DNA of 64,000 nt from Formicarius rufipectus (Eukaryota; Chordata; Aves; Passeriformes; Formicariidae): NCBI GenBank assembly GCA_013399695.1, contig VXAU01001848.1, forward strand, positions 226-64,225, written 5' to 3'. Made by a program: the position numbers and the translations under genes. Shown here piece after piece: positions 21,012 through 33,796 of this stretch; position 1 is the stretch's first letter, and each line of letters starts with the position of its first letter. The notes under the pieces were generated by a model that made no database searches, had not been told where the DNA came from, and saw only the letters and a list, made by a program, of their open reading frames with translations.

Positions 21012-23587
21012 CCCACAGTGCCCTGCCGAGCATGGGAGCATATTTCTGCCAAATGGCCTGCAAGGAAAAATCCCCAATTATTGCCATTGCAGGGACAGCC
21101 TTCAAGCCTCTCAAGTCCCAGCCTTGGCATCTGGTGGACTGTGGCAGAGGTCCTGAGCTCGACACTCTCCACGGGGAATGATGTCACTGGAGTGACTCTC
21201 TGCCTTGACTCTCTGCCATCAGGGTGTTTGCAGTCTGGGTCCACACAGAGAACCTCCACAAACCATGACCCTGAGCTTGTCTAGCCATCTGTGGGCATTA
21301 TCTAATCATCCTTTGAGATTATTCCCTAAGGAATTGCGCTTCCCTTCCCAGCAAAGCCTTTTCCACTGACAGAGATGGAGCGCTGAGAGGTGCCGAGCTG
21401 GCTGCAGAGACCCTGTCACCTTCCTGCTGGGAAGAGAAAGCTGCTCAGTGAAGCTCTTTTCCCACATTTGGGAGACAACAGGGAAAAATCCTGATGTTTC
21501 TGAAACCACTGAATGTTGAAAATTCACCAGTGTTCTTATAAAATAACTAAAAGTGGCTCCACTGGCATTCACAATCTTAATGCTACATCTGCTTCAATGT
21601 TTTTTTCCTAAGAATTCTCAATTCTTTACAAACAAAACCCAAGGACCTCATGGAACAGTCCCAGTGGCTGAGGATGGACAACAAGCACTAACAAAGCCCT
21701 TCAGAATTTGCTGGGAACATCAGCCATGGGATTGCTACCTCAGTGCCCCCTTTCCCAGCTTTCCTGATACACCATCTGAAGTTTCTGAGTCATGACCATC
21801 TGGTGACATGGAGCATGTTCTGCTCCCACTCGCCCCAACAAGCAACACCAGGTGAATTTTTCCTTGAGCTCACAGTACACTTGGAGTTTAAAATATGCTT
21901 CAGATGTTGTCCCTGCAGCATCCCTGTGTTGTATTTTTCAGGTGGCTGCAAGAGGGGATGCAGCCTTGAAAGGGCTTGTCATACAAATAGGGTCCTAAGG
22001 GGTCCAGCAAGCTCTGAAGAGCTTCAGCATCACAGCCACTAATGTAGAAGACAATAAGAAGATTTAAACTGGAGGAAGAGTCTCATCTCATGGTTTATTT
22101 GTCTTACTGTTTTCATTGTCCAGTGCTCCTGGTTCATGCTCAGTTATTGATCACGTGCCTGTGGGGCACCCCAACTCTTGTTTTGGGGTACTCACCTCCA
22201 AGGATGGCAAGTGCCAAACCTGAGGTTGCAGCCACCCCTGTGAATGCAGAAAACCTGTCAAAAACACATTTCTGTGTGTAACAAAGTGCTGCCAGATCCA
22301 GCAAATATTAGAGGGCTGCACCTTGCAAACCCTGACTGTGAGCAGGACCTGAGCATTGCTTTAACTTGTAGAGCTCCAACCCAGAGAAGTCCTCAGTGTA
22401 GAGCCCAGTGTGACTTCTGAAGCATTTTGCAGTGGAAGATCACATCCTAATTAAGTGGGGGAATGAGAAAAACCAGCTGCCTTCCTGAACAGAGACCATC
22501 CTCACAAATCCCCTGTTAGCAGGAGGAGCAGGACGATGCCAACAGCTGCACAAAATCACTATAATTAAAAAAAAGAGAGAGAGAGAGAGAGAAAAGAAAG
22601 CTCTGCAGTAAGCAGAGATCCGTGGGCGTCCTGCAGTGGGGAAAGGTTAATTCCAGCCTCATCTCTCAGCTGGCTCCATGAGGACAGAGGTTAAAGATGA
22701 AGCTGTAACACACACACGTCAGCACAACTCAGATCCCTGCCTGACAGTCGTCTACCCCAAAGAAACCACTTCCCTCCGGTTTGGTGAAGAGATTCCCCCC
22801 TCCTAGAAAGCTTTAATGGAGTTAAAAAAATTAGAGTTATTAAATATGAATGCCTGAGAGGTTGTGTCTCCACTTGAGACGTCTGGTCTCGTGCCTTAGA
22901 AGACAAGTATTGAAAAGAGAGATCCCTTGGGGGCTGCCAGGTGGGGAAACTTCTGAAAATTACTGGAAGCTGGAAAATGTTTGAAGAGGGACATTACAGG
23001 TGCTTGCCCTGCTTGGGGGTCTTCTTGGCTTTCCTCTTCCAGACAGGGTTAGGCTGTCCTGCCAAAGCCTAACAGACCTGTCTAAGAAGGGGGAAAAGTA
23101 AAGGAAGAGAAGGAAAATCTGAAAAAAGAAAAGTTTAAAGCCCAGGTGCTCCTGAAGGTGTCCAAATAGTGCTCTGGGGGGAGTCCTGGCTGGACGAAGG
23201 AGCAGAAATTGTCCCTGCTGCCACTGGGATCCCCCACCCTGGTTCGCTCCCTTGCCATGGCTGAGGTGGACCAGGAGATCCTCTAATTGGTGAGGCCTTG
23301 AAGGAGGGAAGTGTAAACACAAAAGTGAAGGAAAAGAGCAACCAGGACCTCAGCTAGAAGCTGTGGGAGAGTGGTGGCTGATGTGATGCGCTTCAGAAGG
23401 AGCACGGGGCAGAGGATGCTGCAAACCACCTTGTGAAGACATTTATGCATCTTCCAGGAGCTTCTTTCCCCCAGATAAACATCCTCTAAGGTGTTTTTTT
23501 GGCTGGCTGTGGGTTAACACACCTGAGGGGTTAAATATGTAAGTGGTAAAAATACCACTTACACAGCTCAGTGATAACTAAAACATT
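21012..23587. other. Unique intergenic DNA, short GA repeat
   Basis: 2.6 kb without recognisable CR1. A (GA)n run preceded by an A run lies at about 22566-22594. No supported exon. Confidence 0.5.
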
Positions 23588-23898
23588 GAATCACAGGATG
23601 GTTTGGGTTGGGAGGGACCTTAAAGACCATTCAGTTCCACCTGGTTTGGGAAGGAACACCTTCCACCAGCCCAGTTTGCTCCAAGCCCCATCCAACCTGG
23701 CCTTGGACACTTCCAGGAATGGGGCAGCCACAGCTTCTCTGTGCCAGGGCCTCACCACCCTCAGAGAGAAGAATTTCTTCCTAATATCCAACCTAAACCT
23801 GCCCTCTTTCAGTTTAAACCTCTTCCCCTTGTCCCATCAATATCTGCACGCATAAAGAGTCACTCCTTTTTACAACCCCCTTTAAGTACTGCAAAGCT
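23588..23898 (-). mobile_element. CR1 LINE 3' fragment (~310 bp)
   Basis: Plus strand reads GAATCACAGGATGGTTTGGG, then ACCTTCCACCAGCCCAGTTT, TTTCTTCCTAATATCCAACC and CTCTTCCCCTTGTCCCATCA. About 15 bases of the GGGCAACCTG block are deleted near 23740. Confidence 0.95.
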
Positions 23899-24134
23899 AA
23901 AGAGAGGGATGGTTTTACTCCCTGAGTCAGTGCACCCTCAGAAAGACGCATCACTCTTCCCTATTTTGATGGTAATTCCTTCTCTCAACCCCTGTCCTGA
24001 ACTTCTTTGCTCCCCAGGATCTACCCTCACCTCTACTCTTAGGTTAAGAAGGGACATGCCAGTGACAAAACCTCTCCCTCAAGCTTTGGAAAAGATTGTG
24101 TGCTGTTAACAGAGGACAAGAGGGTTGTGGATAT

Positions 24135-24260
24135 CCCTCCCTTCCTCCCTTCCTCCCTTCCTCCCTTCCTCCCTTCCTCCCTTCCTTCCTTCCTTCCTTC
24201 CTTCCTTCCTTCCTTCCTTCNNNNNNNNNNNNNNNNNNNNNNNNNNNNNNNCTCCCTTCC
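24135..24260. repeat. (CCTT)n / (CCCTTCCT)n tetranucleotide tract with assembly gap
   Basis: Tandem CCCT and CCTT units run into a gap of 31 N (24221-24251), and the same units resume after it. The gap is almost certainly unresolved extra copies. Pure pyrimidine on the plus strand. Confidence 0.95.
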
Positions 24261-26246
24261 TCCCCCTGCCAAACCTGATCTTATCCATCGTTACCCCACC
24301 TTTGGGTGGTCCCTTCGAGAGAAGATCTGTAGCACCAAGAAAGGGATTGGAGACACCGAGTCAGAGACATCTCTGGTGTCACTCTGAGGTGCAGATTGTG
24401 GCAAGGAGGATGCCCAGGGTCTCATCCTCTCCCAGCCTCTCTGTGAGCACAGTGACCCAACTGGTTGGAACTGAAGGCTGGTGTGATGTGAAAGGGTGTA
24501 GGGGGGGGACAATATTCCTGCAACTCCTCCCTTGGAGTGCAACGTTGGCGTGGAGTCGACACTCAGAGCCCCCTTCCTCCACCCCTACCCTGTGAGATCA
24601 CGGCCATTCTCAGTTTTTTCTTCAATTCTGCGTCATTTCTGTTGCTTTTCTTCAAAAGAAGGAAATAGAAGGCGTGGGTTTGCTAGGTTTTAATTCTTTT
24701 TTTTTTTTTTTTTTTTATGAAGCACTTGTTTGCAGCAAAGCAAGAAATGAGAACTCGCACCAGACAAAAACAGTAACGAAGCAAAACAGCAAAAGAATCG
24801 ATGCAGTCCTTTCTGAGAAAACAATTCTGAGGCAACCTCTGGGAATCAAATAAAGTGCATATACACACGAACTGCAGAAACCAAACATGCTGCATAAAAA
24901 TCCAAGCCAACTGCTTTTTTCAGAGTAGAACTCGAAAAACATAAACAAGTTACTACAAAAACAGAGGAAATTGGCTGGCATTTCCCAGTCTTCCTTTCAC
25001 AGCTTTTGAAGATGCTTGATAAGAAATCCTCTCAGCCTTTTGAAGTCAGGGACAGTCCAATTCCAATGCCAACTGAAAGGCAGAGTCATCATTTCAAAGG
25101 AAGTAATGGATTCCATCCCTCCTACATAAAGACCAAACTCCATCCTATGGATCACAGCTCCACTTCCAGTGGGACTAAGAAGATCAGAAGATGCCTGGGA
25201 GCTCCTAGGTGGAGTCCTTCTGATCAAGGGGGCTGGTTGGAGAACAAATACCCCAAGGAAATGGACTCAGGCCTGAGAAAGTGGCCCCTTCTGAAGGGGC
25301 AGACTTTTTACATGAGCATGACACGTTCAGTACTTAAAGCCTTTTTCAGCCTCAAGTCCCGGTGGCAAAACCCCATTTCAAGCAGAAGTCTGGCTCCACC
25401 ACTTGGCTGTTCCCATTGATTTGTCTTGGCAGCTGCATAGATATTCCATGGACCTGGGGCCACTGAAAGGGCTTAGCTCAGCAGCTCCCAAGTTGTAGGA
25501 AACCTTCAGGTCACTCAGAGTGGTCTACACACGCACAAACTTACCCAGGCAAGCTGAACTCATGAGTACAAACCTACAGATATTTAAACCTGTCTTGGCA
25601 TCTTCTCCTGGGGCAAGCAGGCAGCAGTCTGGGCAGCAGACACAGCCTGAACATCTCAGCTTCCTCTGCCCCTGCTCACAGTGCAGTGCTGACACACAGG
25701 ATGCCACATTTCTCTCCTCCTGGAGGATGGTACCCCTGCGAAACGGCTTAGCTGGAAGATAAAGTTACTTCTGGGCTGGAGATCCACCCTCCTGAACACC
25801 TCTCTGTGGCTCACAGAGCTGTAAGAGAGCTCAGCAGAGATATTACCCCTCTCTGTAACGAGCACATGGCTCTGCTCAGGGTGTCTGTGCTCTCTCTGCT
25901 GCTGCACAAGCTGAGTGACCTCCTCTCTGTTCCCTGGGGGTTCACTGGTTTGAGCCCATTTCCATGGCTGTGCAGACAAAGTCTATTTTTCCAAGCGTAG
26001 GGAAAGCTGTCAGCATCTCCTCTTGAGGAGAATCTCTGCCTGGCTGACCAACCACCAGATCCTGTAGAAATCCTCAGAGAAAGCTTTGTAGAAGTTTCCC
26101 AGACTCATCCCAAGGACATCAGGCTCTTCATTGCCACTGACTCCAGTAGGAACATCCCTCAGAAGGTGGTGAATAAAACATGCCAGTGGACCTCCACTCC
26201 ATACTCCGAGTAGGTGAGGTGTTGTCCTTTCTTGGTGCTGCTGAGT
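24252..26246. other. Unique DNA with a poly-T run
   Basis: A run of about 20 T lies at 24697-24716, followed by A-rich sequence to about 24970. No gene is recognised. Confidence 0.5.
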
Positions 26247-26299
26247 TGTCAGTTGGACTCAATGATCTTAGGGGTCTTTTCCAAATTTAGTGATTCACT
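26247..26299 (+). mobile_element. Very short CR1 LINE tail
   Basis: GTCAGTTGGACTCAATGATC, then GGGGTCTTTTCCAAATTTAG and TGATTCAC. It is short but in CR1 order. Confidence 0.7.
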
Positions 26300-28835
26300 A
26301 GCTCCTGGTGGTGTGTTTCTCTTGCTGGTCATTGGTAACCACCAAGATCACCTTTATATAAAGTGGTGACCTTGCACAACAACCTTTGCTGCCTCTGCAC
26401 TTAATGCAGCAATTGAAGATGTCCCTTTTTCAGGAAGCTCAGCCCATTTCAGTGCTTCTATTTCATGATCAACATCCAGAATTAACAGTGCCACAAGGAG
26501 CAGAGACAGTCCATGAGGCCCCTCTCAACCTTTGGGGTGTGATCCTGGGAGTTGGCCCCTACCAAACCACGAGCCAAGAGCGAACTGCCTCGTGCCTGAC
26601 AGATCTGCTTCTCCCAATGCCATCCCTAAAACAGATTTTGGGGATTTTCCCTGGCCAGTAAGGCCATCCTTTAGGCTCCCTGCACAAAGCAAAATGGGCA
26701 GCTCCAGAATTCAATTCACCTCCTACTACAAGAGACAGAAAAACCTGTGTGGGTCAACTGGTCCCTACAAGTATGCGCTCCTCCCCCTCAAGTATTAAGG
26801 CAGGGGGCATGACCAGATCAGGTGAAGGAGTCTGAATTTAGTGAAAGCAAAACTCTTCCAATTGCCCTGCCAAAAGTCAAAGCTCTTTTTCCTTGGAACT
26901 TGCAAGTTTCTTGTAGTGCAGCCCTTGGAGATACCTGTCAGGAAGAACAAGGCAGAATATTTTTTTTCAGGGTGTTTTTTGGTTTGTTTGTTTTTATTTT
27001 TTTTTAAAAAACCAGCCTTATGCCAGTTGGTGTTAGAAATGTGCTTTTTCAGCAGATTGGATGAGGAGGTCAAGCACAAGCCCATTGGCATAAATCTTTC
27101 TCACTCTCAGCTGAGGTTTTGTCAGGAGCTGGTTAAGAGCACTTTTAAAGCTCAGAAAGAACTACAGAGAGGACAAAAAGTCTTTCATAGGGACACATCC
27201 TTCCCAGGGCTGCTGGGAGGACCTGTGTTCAGGAATGCTTTATTCTTGGAGGAAGTCATTCCAAAAAAAAAATACAAGGAAGGGTGGGGTCACTATTACA
27301 AGCTCTGATGTTAGAAATGAGTAAAACCTTTTCCATTAACCCATCATTTGTTCTGCAGTGATGAACTACCCGTATTTGTGGTGAACTTAACACACAGGGA
27401 TTGCCAGGGCTGGCTCACAGACCACTCAGACCTTTCTCCTGGTGAGAAGGCTCACCTGGGATGTGCAGGTGCAACCCTCACCAGACCCACAGGATGCCCA
27501 GCCCTTTGCATCAAGGCACTTGGAGTTTTAGCTACAACCTTCACTGTCTGGGTGAATTCCAGGGTTAAAATGGACAGGTCTGGGTTTAAGGCATCACAGC
27601 TGCTGGGAGCTTGGCTTTTGAGACACAAGCTGCGCCAACACAGGTGCCCAGGGGAACCCGTGACTGCTGATCCTCACCAATAACCTCTCAGCACCGTGGG
27701 TTTGTGGGCTCAGAGGAGGGCAGGGCTGGCACAGCCTCTGTCACTGCTGCCCTGATGAAAGGCTGCTGAGCTCTGGCTCACAGAAACTAAAGATCCTCTG
27801 CGTCACCCAGGAGTAGGGGAGGGGACAGGAAGGCTCTGGGGAAAGGAGATTCAGGTTTCAGGCTGAGCAGGGCTGAGGAAGGAAGCTCTGGCAGCCTTTT
27901 GAGCTGGGGTTTGCTCTTCACTGTGCACTTCTTGTCTAACTAATACTATTCATAAGGCTGGAATGTGTAGTGGCCCGAGAGAGAGCATGTTTTCATTGTA
28001 TGTGGAAGCATAAGAAAAGCAAAGGTTGCTCCCAGAAAGCTTTAGAGACTTAGAAAAAAGAAATGTTGTTAATATTTGAGAAGACAGAAGGATTGAAAAG
28101 AAACCAAGGACACTCTACCCAGGAGTAAACCATAGGCAGAGGGAGGTGGAAGCAGGAGATGAACCCAGGTGTCCTGGCAACCCATTGCTTTGTCCTCTTG
28201 CCCACAAAGGCTGGAGGAAGGGAAGGCCTGGCACACAACAAAACCAGGCAGATGTGGTTTTTTGGAAGGACACCTGTTTGCCCAAGCACCAGCTTTCCTT
28301 ATCTCGTTGATGCCTCTGTCCTATGAGCATCATTTGTCACTGTCCCCTGTCAGAAAAAGCACTGCCTCACTTTTCCTGTGTTTCCCATCTCCATCCATTT
28401 TCTCCTGACACTCAGAACAGAGTGTGCAGCCCAGCCCCAGGGCACTGGCCCTCTGTGATGGACAGCCTTTCATTCTGCCCTGTGTTTGCCCTGCCAGAGA
28501 TACAGCCCTGAACTGGGCAAGGAGCAACAAAGAGCCCATAAAGGAGATAATTTATCCTTTTCCCAGACACATCCGTGAAAAAACTTATCTTCTCCTCCGT
28601 CCACCCAGAGCCAGGATGTGGCTCTTATCTGCCTGTAAACCAGGCAGAGTGGAGCATGTTGCCCTTTAAGGTCAACCTGGTAGGGGAAAAAAGGGAGAAG
28701 TAGCATTTTTTTCCTGGTAGCTTGAGGGTGTTGGATATGGCTGTCATCATGGCAAGCCCTGGGAAATGGGACCTGTGCCTGACTTTTATGCTCCTCCTGT
28801 AACTCCTGTCCATTGTATTTGAGATCTGTTTGCTC
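26300..28835. other. Unique intergenic DNA, no gene seen
   Basis: A T-rich low-complexity patch covers about 26958-27010, and an A run lies near 27253-27262. Nothing else is recognised. Confidence 0.5.
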
Positions 28836-29278
28836 AGAGCAAGATCCACGAGGGCCAAAAAGATGCCCCGAGGGCTGGAGCATCACTACCATAAAGAAAA
28901 GCTGAGAACATTGGGGTTGACCAGTGTGGAGAAGGAAGGGAGACCTTACTGTGGCCTTTCAATACATGAAGGGGATTATAAAATGGAAGAAGACTTTTTA
29001 CCAGGGCATACAGCACAAGGAACAAAAGTTTTAAACTGAAAAAGGGTAGATTTAGGTTGAATATAAGGAAGAAATTTTGTACTGTGAGGGTGGGCAGGCC
29101 CTGGTACAGGTTGGGCAGAGAAACTGTGGCTGCCCCATCCCTGGAATTGTCCAAGGTCACTTTGGATGGGGCTTGGAGCAACCTGGGCTGGTGGAAGGTG
29201 TCCCTGGCCATGGCAGGGGGTGACACTGGATGAGCTTTGAAGGTCCCTTCCAAAGCACACCATTGTCTGATTCCATGG
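28836..29278 (+). mobile_element. CR1 LINE 3' fragment (~440 bp)
   Basis: Sense-order CR1 from CACGAGGGCCAAAAAGATGC, through AGGTTGAATATAAGGAAGAA, GGTTGGGCAGAGAAACTGTG and CTTGGAGCAACCTGGGCTGG, to a GTCTGATTCCATGG tail. The minus-strand open frame of 171 codons over it is antisense repeat sequence. Confidence 0.96.
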
Positions 29279-29774
29279 TTCCCTGTAGAGGGAACTGGAC
29301 AACACAGCCAGAGTTGTGACACAATCTCTGCTGACACAATCTCCAGCAAATTCTCTCATGAGTGGAGTGAATCACATTCCTACCAACCCTGACTCTGTGG
29401 TGAGCAGAGAGCCTCAGTCCCCAGCCCAGAAGTGGCCTCCAGCACATAAGATGCCCAGTTCAAGTGAGGTGAATCCACTCTTCGAGCTATGTCAGATAAA
29501 TCCCACCCCAGTGACTCAGAGACAAGGAATTGCATTAATACAGGCATGTGTGACGGAGGATTTCCTTTATTTTTCTCTTCCAGTCTGACTCCTGCTCCTT
29601 TTCCTGGATGCTTCTTAGTTCCTGTGTTGTGAATAGCTGTGAGTAACCACTTTCTCCTCACCTACTCACCCCAGCTCATGGCTCTAAAATGTGATTGTAG
29701 GAAAGGAACTGCAATGGTTCCACGCAAAAGACATGGATGCACTGCAGATTTCATTCTGTTTTGCTCATTATTCC
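29279..29774. other. Unique DNA, no gene seen
   Basis: Nothing recognised between the young CR1 and the old CR1-like sequence. Confidence 0.4.
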
Positions 29775-31330
29775 CCTCCAGTAATTCTTAACATTCAGTT
29801 CCCCTGAGCTCTGATGCAAAGATCTCCTTTCTGAGTGGAAACAGCTACTCCAGAGACCATCACTGTGTATAAATGTTTAGGCTGCATTTCCCACATGTGC
29901 ATTACTTTGCATTTACTAACACTCCCTTTCACCTGTCTCTTTGTTGCTTGGTATCGAGCTGATCCTACAACTCCTGATGGGAATATCAGTTTCAATTACC
30001 ATGAATAATTCTGTGCCATCAGCAAATTACATCACTCTTGTATTGTCAATCTTTTCCAAATCACTTACAAGTGTGTTCAAGAGCACAGCTCCCAGTGGAA
30101 AACCCTGCAGGACCCTCCTGGCAATGCTTTCCCTCATCAAAACCGATCAGTTCTTTGTTTCCTACCTTTTAATCAATTAATAATCTACAAGAGCAATCAA
30201 TCCCACAACAACTTCTTTTTTTTTTTATTTTTTTTGACCCCTCTGTAGGAAGACCTTGCTGAGAACTCTCCCACTTCCACTCCACCAGCTGGATCCTTCT
30301 ACCACACGTTCACAAAGATGCCAGTTGTGGGGGGATAATTTCTCTAAAAGAAATGTCACCTTTTGCTCAGCATGTTGCATTTAGCCCTGAGACTGTGGAT
30401 GCTGCTGCTCCTGGCAGGCCCCACCAGGGAGTTTAACACGTGTCAGCATTGCTTTCCCAGGTCCTTCATGGTGCCCTTCTCAAGAATTCACACCACAACT
30501 GCCGCTTTTTGTTCCCCCGCTGCCAAGGCTGATGGAAGTGACAAGCTGCACACCACGCCCCACGATGCAGCAGGTTTGTGTCTCCATCCCCCTACAACTC
30601 GTGTTTTCCTTTCTTTTGATTGACTTTTTTTTTTTTTTAATATATAATTTAGTTTACTAACCCTCCTGTTAGGAATCATTGCTCTGACTGACTCACTCCC
30701 CCAAGATAAATGCTGGTGTGGGAACCCTTTTAAATTGCTCCACGGTTGACATGATTCGAAGAATTCATCAAAGCCTTCTGCTGCACAGTGACCATCTCTT
30801 CCTTGCACATCTCCTTGACTCCAGTTGTAAGTCCCACAGAGTCCCTGACAGCCTCTTGTATCGATAAATTGGAATAAAATTTTATTAACATTTCATTCCT
30901 TTAGTAAAATGCTTTTAGAAATCTTTTTGGCATCCTTTATTGATGTTTCATGTTAAATTTCCAGATATTAAGTTCCTTCTGCTCCTCATTTCTCATTTAG
31001 GTATTTTAAAAAACTGTCTTTTTGCTTCAGCCACTTTTAGTCTTCTACTAACCACTTATTTATCCAGGTTTAGGCTTTTGAATACTTTTTTTTGACACGT
31101 GTATTTATCCTCTGAGTGTCCAGCTGGTTGCCTTCAAAGTATTTACTGTGCTATCTACAGTGATTTTGCATCTTTTCCCATTTCTTATGGGTTCTTTTAG
31201 AAAGATTTACCCTTTTGATTAAGTTAAACCCTTTTTGGACATAAAGTTTCATTAGTGGACTCTTTATCTTTCCCTCCTTTGCCAGTATTTGAGTTCACAT
31301 TCATTATGTTCACTATCACAGAGCACAGCA
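29775..31330 (-). mobile_element. Ancient CR1/L3-like LINE relic (~1.55 kb)
   Basis: Strongly diverged, but it preserves a long co-linear series of blocks typical of old amniote CR1/L3 LINEs in reverse complement: TTCTGAGTGGAAACAGCTA (29830), TGTGCATTACTTTGCATTTA (29896), TGTGCCATCAGCAAATTACA (30013), TTTCCTACCTTTTAATCAAT (30158), CTACTAACCACTTATTTATC (31044) and ATTCATTATGTTCACTATCA (31299). It includes part of the reverse-transcriptase region, but no intact frame remains. T-rich insertions at about 30211-30235 and 30628-30640 interrupt it, and the stretch 30330-30640 is poorly matched. Confidence 0.72.
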
Positions 31331-31769
31331 CAGGCCTTTGGAAGCTGCTGGGATTCCCAGGCTTCAGGAACAAGGAAATAAAATCCTGTGATTCCTCCTG
31401 TACCATGGCATTCTTGGCATGGTTTGTTTATTTTTTTAACCACTTTTGTACCTCTGGCAAAGAGCAGTAAAAGCACTGGTGTCTGACAGACATTGATGAG
31501 AGCACTTTGGGGCATTTCAAAGGCCCATCATTCAATCACAGCCTGGGAAGAAGCTCTGAAAGCCTCTGAGAGAAATCAGAGTGAATTCCAAAGTTAGATC
31601 TGGTTGTACAAGACCCCATCTAGTCAAGCTTTGAGCATTTCCAAGGAGGTTCTGCAGCTGTTGCAGCACCTGCCTGGTCATGCCCATGGTGACCTACTGC
31701 ACCTAAAACCCATCCAGAATTCCCTTTTCTGTAACTTTTTACTTATTTCTTTCCATCTCACTGTTCACC
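31331..31769. other. Unassigned DNA between two old CR1 relics
   Basis: GAGCATTTCCAAGGAGGTTC near 31634 resembles a CR1 3' block, so part of this may belong to one of the neighbouring relics. No gene seen. Confidence 0.35.
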
Positions 31770-32440
31770 TGAGGAAAGTCTTCTCTGAGCAAAGGCCACC
31801 TCCATCCTCTGCTTAAGCTTCATGCTGTGCCCATCCAGTCCACACCCCTCCAGTTTGGATATGAAGGTGCTGTGTGAGACCATGGCAGAAGTCTTGCTTG
31901 AGCAGAGGTGGAAGACATCAACTGCTCCTGTCTGTCTGTAGAGCAAATCAGTTCATCACAGGAGTCACAGAACTCGTCCAAACACTGTCTGTTCTCAGTA
32001 CATCATGTTCACAGTCCCCTTTTTTTCCTTCCTTTGCCTGGAAAGAGCCTGCAGGGGGACTTGCTCCATTATTTTCCCAAGGACTGCAGGAATGTTGTCC
32101 AAATTTACATTCCTTGGGCCCTTCCTTTGCCCCTCTGAAGCTGAGTGTAATCTTTGCCTTTTCCCATCAGGATACTCCTGGAGCTGCCACAGTCATTCTC
32201 AAATCCCTAGGAAGACATTGGCCACCTTCCTCATTCTCCTTGAACTCCTCTCCCTGTCTCAAGGACTTGTTACCATCACAATCCCTAAACCCTTCTCTCC
32301 TCTGGGTAATATCTCTTTTCCTCTGTACACCACAGGTGGGTCTGGGAAGCTTGGAGGAGAACTTGCCAGGGAATACTGAGGCAAAACAAGCTCTCTGTAC
32401 CTCAGTTACTCCCACAGAAAGAGTCCTACACAGTTTTGTG
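31770..32440 (-). mobile_element. Old CR1 LINE fragment from the reverse-transcriptase region
   Basis: Diverged reverse-complement CR1 coding sequence: ACACCCCTCCAGTTTGGATA, then GGTGCTGTGTGAGACCATGG, GGAAGACATCAACTGCTCCT, GGACTTGCTCCATTATTTTC, TTCTCAAATCCCTAGGAAGA and TACTGAGGCAAAACAAGC, in the order expected. The antisense open frame of 212 codons (31874-32512, plus) is therefore spurious. Confidence 0.8.
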
Positions 32441-33796
32441 GCAACAGAGAAAGCAGCTGCCTCTGTGACCTTTTCCTGGAGCAGTTTCAGTCAGAGACAC
32501 TTCCAGGGGTAGTTTTGCTGTGTGGTGTCACCATGGTTAGGATGGAGTTACGGGATCCCTGATGATGATATCAGCTGCTTGTTTTGGAGCTCAAGCTGTT
32601 TGTCTCAACAGGCCCCACACTCAGTAAATACCGACCCTTCCCACAGATGTCAGATGTCTGCAGAGCTGTGTTTGTGGAGAGCCCTACCAAGGGGTCAGCC
32701 AGCTCAGAGAGTGCAGGGGGCAAGAAGAAGAGAATCCTCTTCCATCACTGAGACAAAGAGTCTCATCCCTCAGTTACCTCTGACCCGCAGTTCAGGATTA
32801 AAACCCGGTGTGGCACCACCACATGTTGCCTGGAAAGCTGAGCTGGAAGAGAGGAGGAAGGAGTGCTGCTGAAGTCCATCCTGTCTGTTGGTTCTGACTT
32901 TGCTGTAATTCAAACTTTGCTCCTGATTTGTCTCGGGCCCCAGAGCAGAATTCAGCTCTGAGTTTGCACGGGGTGGGTTGGGAGGAAGGTCAGGACTGAC
33001 CTCTGCTTTCAGAGAACTGTCTCTGGAGCTCCTGGACTCCTCTGCTAATATGGGCCAGTTCTAACAGGAACACAGGCACATTTTTAACCTGTTCCTTTTT
33101 CCATACTGCCAAGCTCTTTCCATTCCCCCAGCCCCAGTATTCCTGCCTTAAATCCAACCCTCTCCTGTTAGGGCTCTGGTCACAGTGGTACCTGCCTTTC
33201 ATTCCTCTGCCTTCCCATGTGCCAGCCTCCCTCCCCTCCCTATAATTCACTTCTCCCCCTCCGTTGCCACAGATGGGATTTCACATTTAAACAACGTTCC
33301 AGCATGTACCAGTTCCCCCTGATAAGTAAACTCAGTCCCAGGGTGACTCAGCTCCATGGCATGTAGGTAATTTCTCCATCTCCCTCCCCTGGCATTCCTC
33401 CCCAGTGCCTGCATCTGAGACATTCCCACCTTCTGGGTGGCTTCGTGTGCCTTCGGTGGCCGGATGGTCAATCTGCAGGGCACAAAGATTGAACAGAAAT
33501 CCTCACAGCTGCTCTGCCCTGAAAAATCTCTTATTGACTTCATTGAAAGGAAAAACGTTTGGAAAAGTATTTCCCAGTTGGAGCCAAACACCTGTCAGCA
33601 GGTCCATATGGGTGCTGCTCTGAATGCAAGGCGTGTTCATGGTGTGACCCATCTCCATCCAGGAACGCCTTCCAGAGTCCCTTTTTGGCCATGCCAAGTC
33701 ACTGGGATCACCAAAGACAGTGTGACAGACTGGATGAGCAGCAAAAGTCATGGACTCTCCTGTTGGCTTGTCCTAGCAGAGAGCTATGCCCTGGCT
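32441..33796. other. Unique DNA, no gene seen
   Basis: No repeat or exon recognised. Confidence 0.45.

Noticed and set aside
31874..32512. 212-codon plus-strand open frame
   Set aside because: It lies antisense to an old CR1 reverse-transcriptase fragment.
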